DNA from: Polytrichum commune
Taxonomy: Eukaryota; Streptophyta; Polytrichopsida; Polytrichales; Polytrichaceae
DNA: 64,000 nucleotides
Direction of reading: 5' to 3'
NCBI GenBank assembly: GCA_950295325.1
Contig: OX485804.1
Location: 45,384,001 to 45,448,000, forward strand
The number at the start of each line of letters is the position of its first letter. Within the stretch, counting starts at the first letter, position 1. A model generated the notes under the pieces. The model was given only the letters and a program-made list of their open reading frames with translations, searched no databases and was not told where the DNA came from. This document shows, one piece after another, positions 33,531-45,407 of the stretch. The position numbers were made by a program, and so were the translations under genes.

Positions 33531-36500
33531 ATGGACGATCTCGCCATCGCCACTGCGGCTAAGGTTAATGCGGAGGAACGAAATTCGACCGCAGTTACGC
33601 GGACCGCTCTCGTGCGTGGAGTTCCCAGCTCTTTCTGCGATGCGCTGGCCATGGAGATGCCTTCGTCCCCCGTCGATTTGGAGCGTGCGCGAGCACAACA
33701 TGCTGCTTACGTCAAAGTTCTGCAAGGTAACTCACTCGCTCACATCCTCCATCAAAATCCTCACATAACCTCAATTCAGGTCATCCTTGCACAAAGAGTT
33801 CTGCCATCGCTTGATGAGTTTGAGAGTCAGGATTGCACCTCTCTCCTTCAGAATTAGTTCTACTGGTCGCCACCCTGCAAGCCCCATGTATGCTAGGCAG
33901 TTAATTAATGTTGTCCTTCGATTTGTTTGAATGAATGTGAAATTAGTGTTAATGATATGTGACTTGGAGGTTTGTGACATATTTTTATCTGTTGCTCCAT
34001 GTAATCCTACAGAAACTGAAATTCTCCAGTAGTTGGTTTCCACTCACATACCTTCAGGTAAGGTGATGGTTGGTGAAGAGTTTAGTCTTCGCTTCATGAG
34101 TTTGAGATTTAGGATTTGTTCTCACCTTCAGAATTGTGTCTTCTGGTCAGTATCCTGCAAGCTTATGTAATAGCTTTCCTTCAAGCCATATGTATGGTGG
34201 GCATTGATACAATGTTGATGTAGTCTGACGTGATTTAATCAATCTGAAATCAGCATTGATGATATGTGAATTTGGAGGGTTTGTGATGAGACGTAATTCC
34301 CTGTTGTTGCTCCATGTATTCCTACAGAAACCAAAAATCACCTCAAGTCAGGTGATGCTTGGTAAAGAGTTCAGCAATCGTGTGGAAAGTTTGAGAATCA
34401 GGATTTGTGCTCAACTTGGAGAATTGTGTCTTCTGATTGGTATCCTGGAAGGCTATGTAAAGCTTTCTTGCAAGTCCTCTGTGTGGTAGGCATTGAGTCA
34501 ATGCTGATGTAGTTTGATGTGATTGATTCAATGTGGAAGCAGTGTTGATGAAATATGAATTTAGAGGTTTGTGATGTGGTGTTAATCCCTGTTGCTCCAT
34601 GTATGCCTACAGAAACTGAAATTTCTCTATTAGTGGGTTTCCACTCACATGCCTTCAGGTAAGGTGATGGTTGGTGAAGAGTTCAGCCATTCCTTCAGGA
34701 GTTAGTAGTAGGATTTGTTCTCACCTTCAGAATGAGGTCTTCTGGTTGCCATCCTGCAAGCAGAATCATCTCAAAATGCACATGACCAGCATGTCGAGTT
34801 GAGTCAATGTTTCTACATTGGTACCTTGCAGAGTTTAATATCTTTTCAATGCAAACTCAACACTTTGACATCGATTCAACTCATAATTAAAATTACAACT
34901 TGTGTAAACGAAAAAAACCTTTGTTGTAGTGGAAAGTGGGCCTGAACCATAAGCACAACTAATTGAGTAGTTCTGTGTAAACACCCCTTCAATCCCTAAA
35001 GCATGTCAAAGATTAGGTCACAGTTGAGTTCCTCATCATATGATTTCTGGTATGAATGGAGGTGTAATGTGGTGGTTGGCAGGACTCGTGGACAAAATGA
35101 TTGAGTTGCCAGCTGATGACAAATTCCCTGACTGCCCTTTCATTGAGGACACTGCTGTGGTGATTGGCAACAGGGCTTTCATCACACATCCTGTGAGTGC
35201 TCACTTTCACATTTTGTTGCCGTATCTTTCTTTAACCAGAATCTTGTTTTCCAAAGAATCTTGGCCATGACGTATGCTTCTGCACCTTCATAAAAATTAA
35301 GTACTCACTCCCTGCTGATGTTTTGTAGGGAGCGAGTTCTCGGCAAGGGGAGGAAGTCGCTGTTCGGGAGGCATTGAAGAAGTTAGGAATCCACGTTTCA
35401 GAGGTGGAGTCACCTGGCTCAATAGACGGCGGTGATGTGTTGTATGCTTCAGGAATGCTTTTTGTCGGCAAGAGCACGTACTCCTCTGGAACAACTCAAA
35501 CTACCTGATATCATCACTTGTTTTGTGAAACTATGTCAAACCATGCCAAAGAATCTTGCAATCTTATTACAAATTTAGCATACTTGTCCTTATCGCTGAA
35601 TGTAGGCTCTTGTTGAAACCTATTGATTGAAGAGCTCTTCAGTTGTAAACAAAAAAAAACCTTAATTACTTGCATGCAGAAAGGGTGATGAATATACCAA
35701 CTCATTATGAGCTCTCAATTGTTTAATCTGCAGACGAACAAATGAAGCAGGTATTAATGCCCTTGCCAAAGCATTTCCCGACATACAAGTACACACCATC
35801 CCTGTCTTAGACACCTTGCATCTCAAGTCAGGTGTGCATCACAAACCTCTAGATCCATATTGTAACACTGGTATTACATCCATTCAATCACATCAAAAGA
35901 CAGCATTGAATCGATTGCCTATCAATTTACAGGGTTACAATTTTTGTTCTTTAGTTTCTATATTGTATATCTGGTTGCAGGATCTAAAAGGTTGAAATGT
36001 GATCTGAATAAGTGTTGAATAAATCCTTGTTGAAGTGTCAACTTAGCACCGAAAATATACTAAACCCTGAAGAGTACGTGACAACACTGACTCAACATTA
36101 AATGCTGGCCACTTGCATTATGAGACTTGGATCCCACTGATATTCCCTATCGTCCATTCCAAACTCCATCATATCTGTATGAACTTGTTGCTATATTGTA
36201 ATGTCCACCTTTTCATTATTGGAAACTGTGTCTTTGGCAAGGTTTGTGTGTCTTCATTTTTTTCTATTGGTCCTTTTGTGGCGAAGTCAGATCTGGCATT
36301 CCTCATTAATGTTATTATCACACAAAGGTCTACACTACATATCTGATGTAGTGTAGGCCGCACTGTTTATCATTGACGCAGGAAGTGAACATTAGACTAA
36401 GTATAGTGATCCAAATTATTTCTCTAGTACCACCTTTCCTTACCAATGTTTATTATGGTGGGCCACATAATTTATCTTGAATGTAGATTAATGCGGAACA

Positions 36501-37037
36501 GTACTATCAACATATAAAAATTACTTGTCAGTATGAGAAGAGGCAATTTGTAACAAGACAACACATTGATTCTAAAGAGTTTGAATACTAATGTGGCCCA
36601 TGATAGTATGTGACACAGTTCTTTCAATGCCACACTAAATCAGATATTTAGTGTAGTTGCTTCTTGTGTAATTTATCCAATAAACTTTTCTAGTCCTCTG
36701 TAGATGCTCATTTGATTAACTGCTGAGTTTTTCTGTCACAGTTCTGACGCAGATTGCACCACAAACTCTGGCTGTCGAAGATAATGAAGTTGCAGCAGCC
36801 ATGCTCGTTGAAGTGCAACGAAAAGGTGGCGACCTCTTCAAGGCAGTCCAGATAGCGGGAGCAGGAGCAGCCAATACAATTCTCGTGGGTGACACGCTTG
36901 TATGTTCCGCAACTCTTGGGAGCAATCTGGAAGCACAGTATAGCCAGTACGCAAAGAAAGTCGTTTCTGTAGATATCTCAGAGTTCCACAAAGTTGATGG
37001 GGGTCTTACTTGCCTCTCGATAATCATCGAACATTGA
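33531..37037 (+). CDS. DDAH: N(G),N(G)-dimethylarginine dimethylaminohydrolase-like (DDAH)
   Basis: Five exons: 33531-33726, 35083-35192, 35329-35477, 35734-35831, 36742-37037, all GT-AG, total 849 bases, 282 residues (human DDAH1 is 285). The family hydrolyses methylated arginines to citrulline and an amine, and belongs to the pentein fold. Recognisable blocks: TALVRGVPSSFCDALAM near the N-terminus, FPDCPFIEDTAVVIGNRAF carrying the acidic catalytic residue, GASSRQGEE, PGSIDGGDVLYASGMLFVG, TRTNEAGINALAKAFPDIQV, LDTLHLKS with the catalytic His, and VDGGLTCLSIIIEH with the nucleophilic Cys near the C-terminus. All catalytic landmarks are present, so the enzyme should be active. The exact plant substrate is uncertain. 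The start follows TTATCAGGCC and is the first ATG that gives the family N-terminus. Confidence 0.92.
33777..34765 (+). repeat. Tandem array of about four 0.28-0.31-kb units in DDAH intron 1
   Basis: The segment CTTCAGAATT...TCTTCTGGT...ATCCTGCAAG recurs at about 33846, 34128, 34415 and 34723, and CTCCATGTAATCCTACAGAAAC at about 33992, 34313 and 34595. Divergence between units is substantial, so the expansion is old. Confidence 0.8.
36330..36658. mobile_element. MITE in DDAH intron 4 (ACACTAAATAT family)
   Basis: Left end CTACACTACATATCTGAT then GTAGTGTAG; right end CACACTAAATCAGATATT then TAGTGTAG. The ends are inverted copies and each is self-palindromic. About 330 bases, no coding capacity, inside the intron 35832-36741. 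Confidence 0.7.
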
Positions 37038-37082
37038 GGTGCTTCTTGGTTCATCTATTCTGATGTTGTACTATCTACTGTA

Positions 37083-37422
37083 CAATTTGGAAAGGGTGAA
37101 CAGCGAGGGCGCATGGGTGTTGATGCCATTGCCTATTTTAAAGTTCCAAAATAGTTGGCCATCAACGGCAGCATGTTGAGCAGATGGTGTAGGGATGGCC
37201 CTAGGATATTGATTCATATGCATAGGTGCAGTGGGCCAGGACGGCACACGCCCAAACTAGTGCATTTTATATTTTGGAAACGGTGAATGGAGAGGGCGGA
37301 TGGAAGTTGATGCAATTGTTGTTCCAAAGTTTCAAAATGGCCAGTTGTTAATGTTGAGTAGTTGGTGCGGGAATGGCATGTACAACGGGGTAGGACAACA
37401 TAAGCCCAAACCTAGTGATTTC
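37083..37422 (+). repeat. Two tandem copies of a 0.15-0.18-kb unit downstream of DDAH
   Basis: 37083-37262 and 37270-37422 share TTTGGAAA..GGTGAA..G.GAGGGCG, GTTCCAAA...AAAATGGCCA and ACACGCCCAAACTAGTG-like text. Dispersed-repeat character, no frame. Confidence 0.65.
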
Positions 37423-38129
37423 CATGTAAGATTTGAGTGTGTATGAACCACTTTAAGAGTGTTGTGTAGCAAAGTTTAAGTAATGTTATAGTTTTTTTGA
37501 TGAAAGTGGAAGCTGGAAGCACTTTGTCTTATGGGTGCTAGTGTTGTGTTTTGGATCTCCTCCACGTTCGTATTGAATGTTCCCGGTACTTGCCATTGAG
37601 CTCATGTTGTGGAGCCCATGTTGTGTTGTTCAAGAAGGGATGGGGACATTATGTTGTCCATTATTTTGAATTAGACACCAATATTTGAATGGTATAAGTT
37701 AAGGTAAGCGGGCCTTAAAGCAACACCCCGAGACACTTTGTGGAGTTTGGGGGATCTACCGAGTGAGAAAAAAATAGGAAAAAATAAGGGAGTTTTGCAA
37801 ATGTACATTGAATCTACACAAAAAGACAAAAGAAAATATTGGAGTTTATATGCAACAAAGGTGATGGTCAAAATTGACCTTTTACAATCACAAGGTGGGG
37901 TCCACTAATGTTGGATTGTTAGGCCACAAGTGAGAATGATAAAAAAGTTAACCTTATAAAGTTAACCTTATAGCGCATGAGAGTCTTGTGCTAAATGGGT
38001 ATACATCAAACACTATTTCTCACCCCATACAACTTATTATACGACCCATATTCTTCTACTCGTCACCAATCTATTGAGCCATATAAAATCCCAATCAATA
38101 CGTCATAAACTCCTCGAATCTAATAAAAC

Positions 38130-40580
38130 CACACAAACCATAGACAAATGCTACATGCAACCCCAACATTTCTATACCCCACCTCTTTTCACAAATCCAA
38201 GAATGCAACCCAAATAAAGATATTTTCACAAATTGCCCCACAATACAAATCCTACCCCCCTTGGCACAAATTCATGACAATACATGCCTCCTCCAAACAA
38301 CCGTCTCCAAGGAAAGACTATCGTGGCTATGGGAGAGATACACAGCTTACAACACCACACAATCCACAATCCTTTCCCCACCCCCACAATACTTTGCGTC
38401 ATAACTCTTGCTACTAGTTAATAAATACATAAAACCATTCCCACGCTGCAACCCAACTAATTATCCCACCTTCCACACCCTCCCCCCAACAATACTAGCC
38501 AACATAATCAACAATTTCCACCTAACACACTCCTACTTCTCTAGCCCACTCACATGCCCTACATCATTCACACAATTCCACCCCCCACAAGAACGAGATA
38601 AAATCTTTGGTTCACTCGGCCTAACCTTCTACACCAAATGGCAAGGAGATGGTTTAGCCCATATAGCATATCCAACAACCATCCCAAAAGCCATAAAATG
38701 GGCCCAGCTAGCAACCCAAACTAACCCCAACTCAAATACTATACTCATCGTCACACATGATGACTGGACCCATAACATCACTAACCCCCTCCATTAATCC
38801 CAATTATCACAATACCTCCTCTAACAATGAAATACACAACGACACCCACCCTCCTCAACTACTACCACAACAAAGAACCACTTCTTACCTCCATACTCCT
38901 CATATCTTACACTCCACACCAAGCCCACATAACCACATTCTTACACTCACTACTCAATGCATTGATCACCACAAGCAACACATACACCACCATACCTGCC
39001 CCCTACACACCTATATATATATATATATCACCAACATCCCCAAAATGTGGCACACCACCCCTTCACCACTGCCCCACCCCCAACACATACCACCCCACTA
39101 CCTCCAAAATCCATCAACATCCTCCCACTAAGATATACGCCCACACAATCATATCATTCGGATGGCTCATTCACACCACCTGATGGTCAAGGAGAAGGAA
39201 ACATAGCAGGCTCGAGCATATTCAATGCATCATAATTTATTAATATCGCCGCCAAACTCCTTGGCTACCTGAATATCCTAAGGGCCGAATCATACGCCTA
39301 GCTACTACTAGCAATAGAACATACCCAAAAAACTCATCATGGACACCTTCATCTTCACTGATAGCTTTAACAATATATACCTCTTACTAAATCACAGAAG
39401 ACACCACTCTTCCCAATATAGCCACCTAGACACCATCAAGGCCTCCACTCATAACATCATCATTAAAAATATTAGAGCACGCTCAAATATAGTTGGAAAT
39501 GTTGAAGCTGACAAGCTAGCTAAACAAGGAGCACTTGAACCAAGTATCATAACAACCCCTTTTCATCATATTGGCCACCAAATTCCCCAACCTCTATACA
39601 ACATAACGGCTTACTATGTAACCTCAAAAGCTACATTGAAACAGATTACAAAAGCGCTCTCATATCAAATGCAACAAACACAATACCAAACATTAAAAAA
39701 TGGCTAACCAATGAAAACATTCACCCAAAATGGTCTAACCTTCTTTGGGGTGCACCTTGGATCCTAGATGCCCAACTCACACAAACCCTTAAATTCCGGT
39801 ATGGTGGATACCTAAAAAACGACCGTAGGAAACACATTCTCAAACAAAATATCCCACCATTTTGTAATATATGCCCACTCAAACAGAAGAAAAATTGCGT
39901 ACACCTCCTCTCATGTTGCACAAATAAACATATAAACATCCTCCACACTAGTTGACATAACAAAGCAGTCCGCGCAATAGCCAACACACTACTAGCCCAC
40001 CCTACCACAAGATGCTTCACACTCATAAACGCGGGAAATTTCAATGAACAAACATTAGGAAACACCGTACCATCATGACTCCTCCCTTGCTCTTGCTACC
40101 TCCCATGTTGTCAGTGCCTTGCATGATTCCGCCCCGATATATTGTACATCATTGGAGCAACACCTATAGGCAAAACCCCATTCTCACCAAACCCAAACCT
40201 AAAAGTCCAATTCTTTGAATTCACATACTGCAACGATAAATTCCCATTGGAAGCCACAACAAAAAAACTTGACAAATATGCCGTACTCCTCCCACTACTC
40301 AGCCAACAAAGGATGACAAGTCCTCCCACTTGTAATTATAATAGCTAGAATCCATGGCACTATTCATACTACAACCACCAAAAGCCTCACAAACCTTCAA
40401 GCCCTTACCAAAAAAATCACAAACTCATGGACACCCTCTCACAAATCTCCATCAAATAGTAAACACACATTATTCTCAACAACAAAAATCTTAAAAAAAC
40501 AGTCCCCAAACTCACTAGACTAATCCCCCCACCCACCTACATGCACACCCTATATATATCTACTAACAATAATTAACCCT
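38130..40580 (+). mobile_element. Decayed LINE-like retrotransposon remnant
   Basis: Protein-like text on the plus strand broken by many stops and shifts. An RNase H domain is visible at about 39165-39545: DGSFTPPDGQGE, RAESYA, FIFTDSFNN, and IRARSNIVGNVEADKLAKQG. After it come a Cys/His knuckle (CNICPLKQKKNCVHLLSC, 39860-39920) and an endonuclease-like tail (RPDILYIIG, FFEFTYCNDKFPLEA) near 40130-40290. Upstream, 38570-38800 has FGSLGLTFYTKWQGDGLAH followed by an alternating helix/strand text that could be a methyltransferase-like domain. I see no reverse transcriptase, so that part is deleted or beyond recognition. The plus strand is strikingly poor in G throughout. Non-functional. Confidence 0.65.
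39165..39707 (+). pseudogene. RNase H domain of the LINE-like remnant
   Basis: Reading in more than one frame gives the order of RNase HI active-site blocks: DGSF with the first Asp, RAESYA with the Glu, FTDSFNNI with the second Asp, and NIVGNVEADKLAKQGA with the last Asp in the family's typical GNE-AD-LAK context. Stops at about 39230 and 39300 break it. Confidence 0.7.
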
Positions 40581-40589
40581 ATATATATA

Positions 40590-41425
40590 TACCTAATAAT
40601 TATCCCATTGTTCACCAAGCCCCCATCCTCCCCATGTTCATGGAAACATGACTAGGAGAGGGTGAACGGATGTAGCACTCTGGTGTAAGAAGCACCGCTG
40701 TTCCTTACTATTATTATTACCAAAGGGGTATTCTTTCACCTAGTTTTATACATATCAATAAGGAACTATGAATTGTTTTGGGGAGGTAAGTATGCTTTTT
40801 GGACACCACAAACTAAATAACATGAGTTTATAAAAAGGGATTTTTTTATGGCATCGATGTAAATAATATATGTAAGGGAAGTTACTTTTTACTAGAATTT
40901 GTTGTTGTTTATAAATATAATGGCTATTGAGGATTTTAAAGTAGAGGTAGATGTACAAATCATAATCTTGAAGTTTAGAGAAAATTTTGATAGTATTTGT
41001 GCTTATTGTATGACTTAAATGATCATTTGTTGGTAAATCGAGATGTTATCATTTCCTCCTTCATTTTCTTAGCTTCAATTATGCATGTGGTCAAATTATC
41101 ATGAGCTACATCATACGGATGAAATAAAAATCTTTAAAACCTTTCTCAAATCTGCAAGCAAAAGTGGATTGGAGATGAGGTATTTAATCTAGAAGATGTT
41201 GGTTTCTAACTCTAGAAACATGAGGGTAGTATTATCATGTCAAGTGTTGGTATTTATCTTAAACATCCCTTCATCCAATTGAGACACCCACCCCACCACC
41301 TAGTACTTCACGATAACTTGGCACAATCCAAATGTACATACTGCAAAACATAGGAACAAATGGGAGACGTATGCCACAATGGGGAAGAATGCCAATGGGT
41401 TATACTACAAACACATATGTATCAT
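40590..41425. other. AT-rich intergenic sequence
   Basis: No gene or clear repeat supported. Confidence 0.4.
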
Positions 41426-41431
41426 ATATTC

Positions 41432-42032
41432 TATGGGCTCAACATTCAACATGATCAGAGGAGAGGGGGGGGGGGATGGGTCTATATGACCATTGAATGA
41501 GCACGAGAATCTTCTCTTTGATAATAATAATAAAAAAAAGATTCATATGAGCTCCAAAGACTATGAGGAAAGTGTCTTTGTACTGATCGCATGTTTCATA
41601 TCCTTGGAGAAGTGGGCTAGTTGGAAAAAAGTAATCATTCAAGACCCATCTACCTTTAGGTAAATTTGCCTTGGATGAATACTTTTCTTTTTGCATCCAC
41701 TTCTTGTACGATTGAAACACACAACTATTGCAAGATGATTAGCAAACCCAAATTGTGCCCGTAACCATTTGCCTCATAATTTTTTAAGCTAATAAAAGTA
41801 TATCGTTCCCTATTAAAGTGAAGACTCTCGTGCTCGTTAAGTGGTTATAGATGTTCTCCCAATCATGTTGATTATTGAACCTAGAATAGTTAACATATTT
41901 TGAGCACGCAATCCAATCTCTTCTGAACACATGTCTTTTTGGTGTCCATCCTTAGATCCACACTTGCCCACATTCCACTCAATATAGGCGTCCAATTTAT
42001 TGTTGTGTTCAATTAGGCACATCTACCTTAGT
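41432..42032. mobile_element. Two AAGGTAGA-family MITE copies fused tail to tail
   Basis: 41432-41660 is a plus-oriented partial copy ending CCCATCTACCTTTAGG; 42032 down to about 41650 is a nearly full minus-oriented copy beginning (on minus) CTAAGGTAGATGTGCCTAAT. They meet at a shared terminus. No coding capacity; the short minus-strand frames here are chance. Confidence 0.8.
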
Positions 42033-42342
42033 ACCATGCTTTAGGGTCGCTTTAATTTACACATAGGCCAAGAGGTGTGACCATGAAAATATGCGGGGCC
42101 TTTGAAAATCATCCAAAGGCTACACGTGACCATGGAAATAAATATCTAGACTTGCGATTGATGGACCCTCAAGCTTAGTGTAAAGTGAAACAAGACTTTG
42201 TTGAGGGACCAAAACAAATGTTTGGGTTTGCACCCCTACCATGACAATTATTTTTTCCCTATGAACCAATGGCAATTTAATCGATTGTCACAACCCTTTA
42301 GTTTTGCATTAGACCCCACCTATTTTTGATGGGCCTAATGTA

Positions 42343-43113
42343 ATATTGTTCTCCCTCTTTAGTATGACACGATTGGGAAACACTAAAAAAGTCGTATTAT
42401 CAAGGTGTCGTCTTCTCATTAATATGAAAAATGGCGTAAAGATGTCGTATTATTGAGGGAATACGAAAACATAAGTAAAATGAGCTTAAAAATATACTCA
42501 ACGAGTTTAAGCAATATAGATGGTATGACATAATAATTTATAATTCCAAACAAATACAAATATTTTCAAGAACTCTTGAAATAGGGGTCCAAAGATCTCT
42601 GGTGTTGCCTACCCAAGTTAGTACTTGTCATCTTATCTAGAATTCCCCACTAACTTTTGAAAACTAATCATTTCATTAACACCAAAATATAAAGAGTTCT
42701 CTAATAAGAAACCAGACAACAATGATCTATGGCATTTAGCATCAAGATATTAATGATACTATATCACCCGTGTACAAGGCAGCATACTAGGCAGGAGGCC
42801 ACTCTAACCCTGCCTATGTCCATTCTACACTAGTAACCATAATTATCATTAAGTTCCCAATGATAAGTGAAGTTTCCAAGTAGTTCCCAAGTGAAAACGG
42901 ATGTATTTTAGATGTACATAACATAGATGAAAGGAATTTTAGCATTCACTACCTCTTTAATATGACAAAACAGAGATTCTAAATGTCACATTATTCGAGT
43001 GTCATAATCGTATAAAAGAGGGAGTTTTGAACTAAAAAGTTTGGTCTTGCAAAAATGTGTCGTATTATTGAGGGTGTCGTATAAACGAGTGTCGTATTAA
43101 CAAGGTTAGATCG
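42343..43113 (-). mobile_element. Pogo/Tigger-like non-autonomous DNA element
   Basis: 771 bases flanked by TA. The end at 43113 read inward on minus is CGATCTAACCTTGTTAATACG; the other end reads CTCCCTCTTTAGTATGACAC. It is highly similar, in reverse orientation, to the element at 62864-63610. The termini resemble the pogo/Tigger pattern (CAGT..AACCTC..TAATACGAC) and the TA duplication fits Tc1/mariner. No transposase frame. Confidence 0.8.
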
Positions 43114-43119
43114 TACATG

Positions 43120-44425
43120 GCAGACCTTGAAACCTTATCCACTTGTTGTCATGTAAAACGCCATGTAGATTGTTCATCCATTTGAGTTTCTTTGGTCAGC
43201 CAAGCCTTGAAAATGTAGTGTCAAATGAATGTGGACCATCTCCAGTCTCTCGACCAACCACATAAGTTATCACGGGTATGGGCCCTCACCAAAAGTGGCC
43301 TTATGCACTTTACAACTTTGTTCTTTGCATCACTACGAGCTCCTCCTCGCGATCAGTCAAAATCATAGTGTTTCCAAGTCCAACTGGTTACATGTTGTGA
43401 TCTTTTGGTTTCTCTTTATTCATTTGAGGCATATTCATTCCATAATTTCCTCTAAAAAAATTGGTAATTTTCATGAAGTCATGAACTTGAACCAGTTATT
43501 TCCCAAACTCAACTAGTTCATTTGTAACTAACGGTTGGTTCTCCCCATTCATTGATGCACCCTCTTTGGGTGCATACATTTTTCAAAGGCTATATCCTTG
43601 ACCCCAAGATGATGGAGGCTTGATAAGGTTCTACTCCTTCTAGAGATACTTGGGATTTCTTTCAACACAAATTCACCCCCTTAAAAGCATAACACCAATT
43701 GTTTTTATATAAAATTGAAAAAAACAAAAAAATACTGACTTACTATACATAACTTCGGAAACATTCTGAAGTAAAATTTAGAAAAAAATAGGAAAATTAC
43801 CAATTTTTTAAATGTAGAGGTAAATGTAGGAATTTAACCGAGAAAAAAAACTGGCTATCGTTAGCTTCCGAGTAAAAAGAAACAAAATCCGAAGCTCTTT
43901 ATAAAATGTAGGAAATGTACCAATTTTTGTAGAGAACTCTCCGGACTGTGGTCTGCGGTGACTGGCAAAACCCCTGCATCAATCGCAGCAGTGTCACGTG
44001 CTCCTGCTTGCAGACCCACAACAATTTTCTCTTAACTTAAGAATCTCTCACTCAAAAACCTCACTATCTCTTTTATTTTCATTCCGGACTGAAAGGTGGT
44101 TCAAATTGCAGGAGGTGAGCCCATCCCTCCACAAATTACCTTGAGAAAGTTGAAATTTGCAATGAAGAATGCAATCTCAAGGATTTCTTTATTTGTATGC
44201 GATGTCAAATTTCTCGTGCACTCAACAACAACTGTGCCACGACATGATTGGCAGAGTGCACCTGCTTGCCTGTCCTTGAAAAATGTGAGCTCTGAAATAT
44301 TTTGGGGAGACTGGAGACACGTGGGTGCATTGTAGGGTTTGGTTTTGGGTTGCTGTCAGAAATGCAAATCCATGTGCCTTTTGTGGTGGGTTTGCTTTTG
44401 ATTTTGATGGGTAGATGAGGAATTG

Positions 44426-44463
<38 letters not shown>

Positions 44464-45400
44464 CACTTGAATTTGCAGTGGTACAATTTGTTGCGGCTGC
44501 ATCAAGAGGTTTGGTCAGCAAAAGGTTTCTGACGAATTCTTGGACAAACGTTTTCTTTCTTAGGCTTTAGAAGAAGAAGTCCGCGAAATTTTTAATACGC
44601 ATATTATGTATGTCTGTACTGTTTTTGTTTATTTTTGTTATTGTTTATTTTCTCCTTCCCCTCGAGTGGATTTGTGGCACCTAAATAGCAAATAAGATGT
44701 GTAATGTTGTGTTTACCGGGAATTTCAGTGACATTTATACTAACAAAGACATATAAGCAGTTTCTGCTACCAAGGAGCCTACGCCGTAGCTTAATCTTTT
44801 CGATGACAAAAATGCTTTCTGGAATTAATTGTTGCTTCAGGTGCCATGTTTGTTATCCTCATCTTTCGTTCGTATACTCCGAGGAAGCATAATCCCAGTG
44901 AGGGCAGTCTAAATGGTCTGTGCCTTTCACATGATGCTTTTTCTGGCCAGCATTGTTGCTCAGGATGGACAGATATGTTGTTGAAAGGCTCTTAAATGTA
45001 TGGAGTTATGTATTTGTTAAGGTTTTCTGATTCTGTACAATATCATCAACATAATTCTGAAAGGTTAGGGTGGGTTAAACCCACGGCCGGATATTTTCAA
45101 CCAACCATTTGGGTATGAACCTAGGAGCTTGCCCTAGGGGGAGATTGGGTCCGCGCCCATTCAAGCTGTTTACCTCTGAAAGGAGGCGATAATCCTCGAG
45201 GAGGTCCCTCTAATTCTCGTGATGTCCATTGCGGGATTTCATATAGAATTTGACAAACTCGAAGACGAAGCAACATTGATAATTCGTGCTGGTGGCAACA
45301 GCGGAGTCATTTCTTCGTCTTCTTCTTCTTTTTGACATGTTGATGGGCCTGTTTTTCTGTGCAGCTCGCAAATATTGTAGCAAGGGTGTGATAATAAGTG
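43120..45400. other. Intergenic region upstream of NCA1
   Basis: 43460-43555 is a dispersed repeat also seen near 32.96 kb. A (GA)n microsatellite lies at 44427-44459. The segment 44090-44350 is somewhat richer in frames but nothing recognisable. NCA1 promoter and leader would be in 45.0-45.4 kb. Confidence 0.4.
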
Positions 45401-45407
45401 CCACCAC

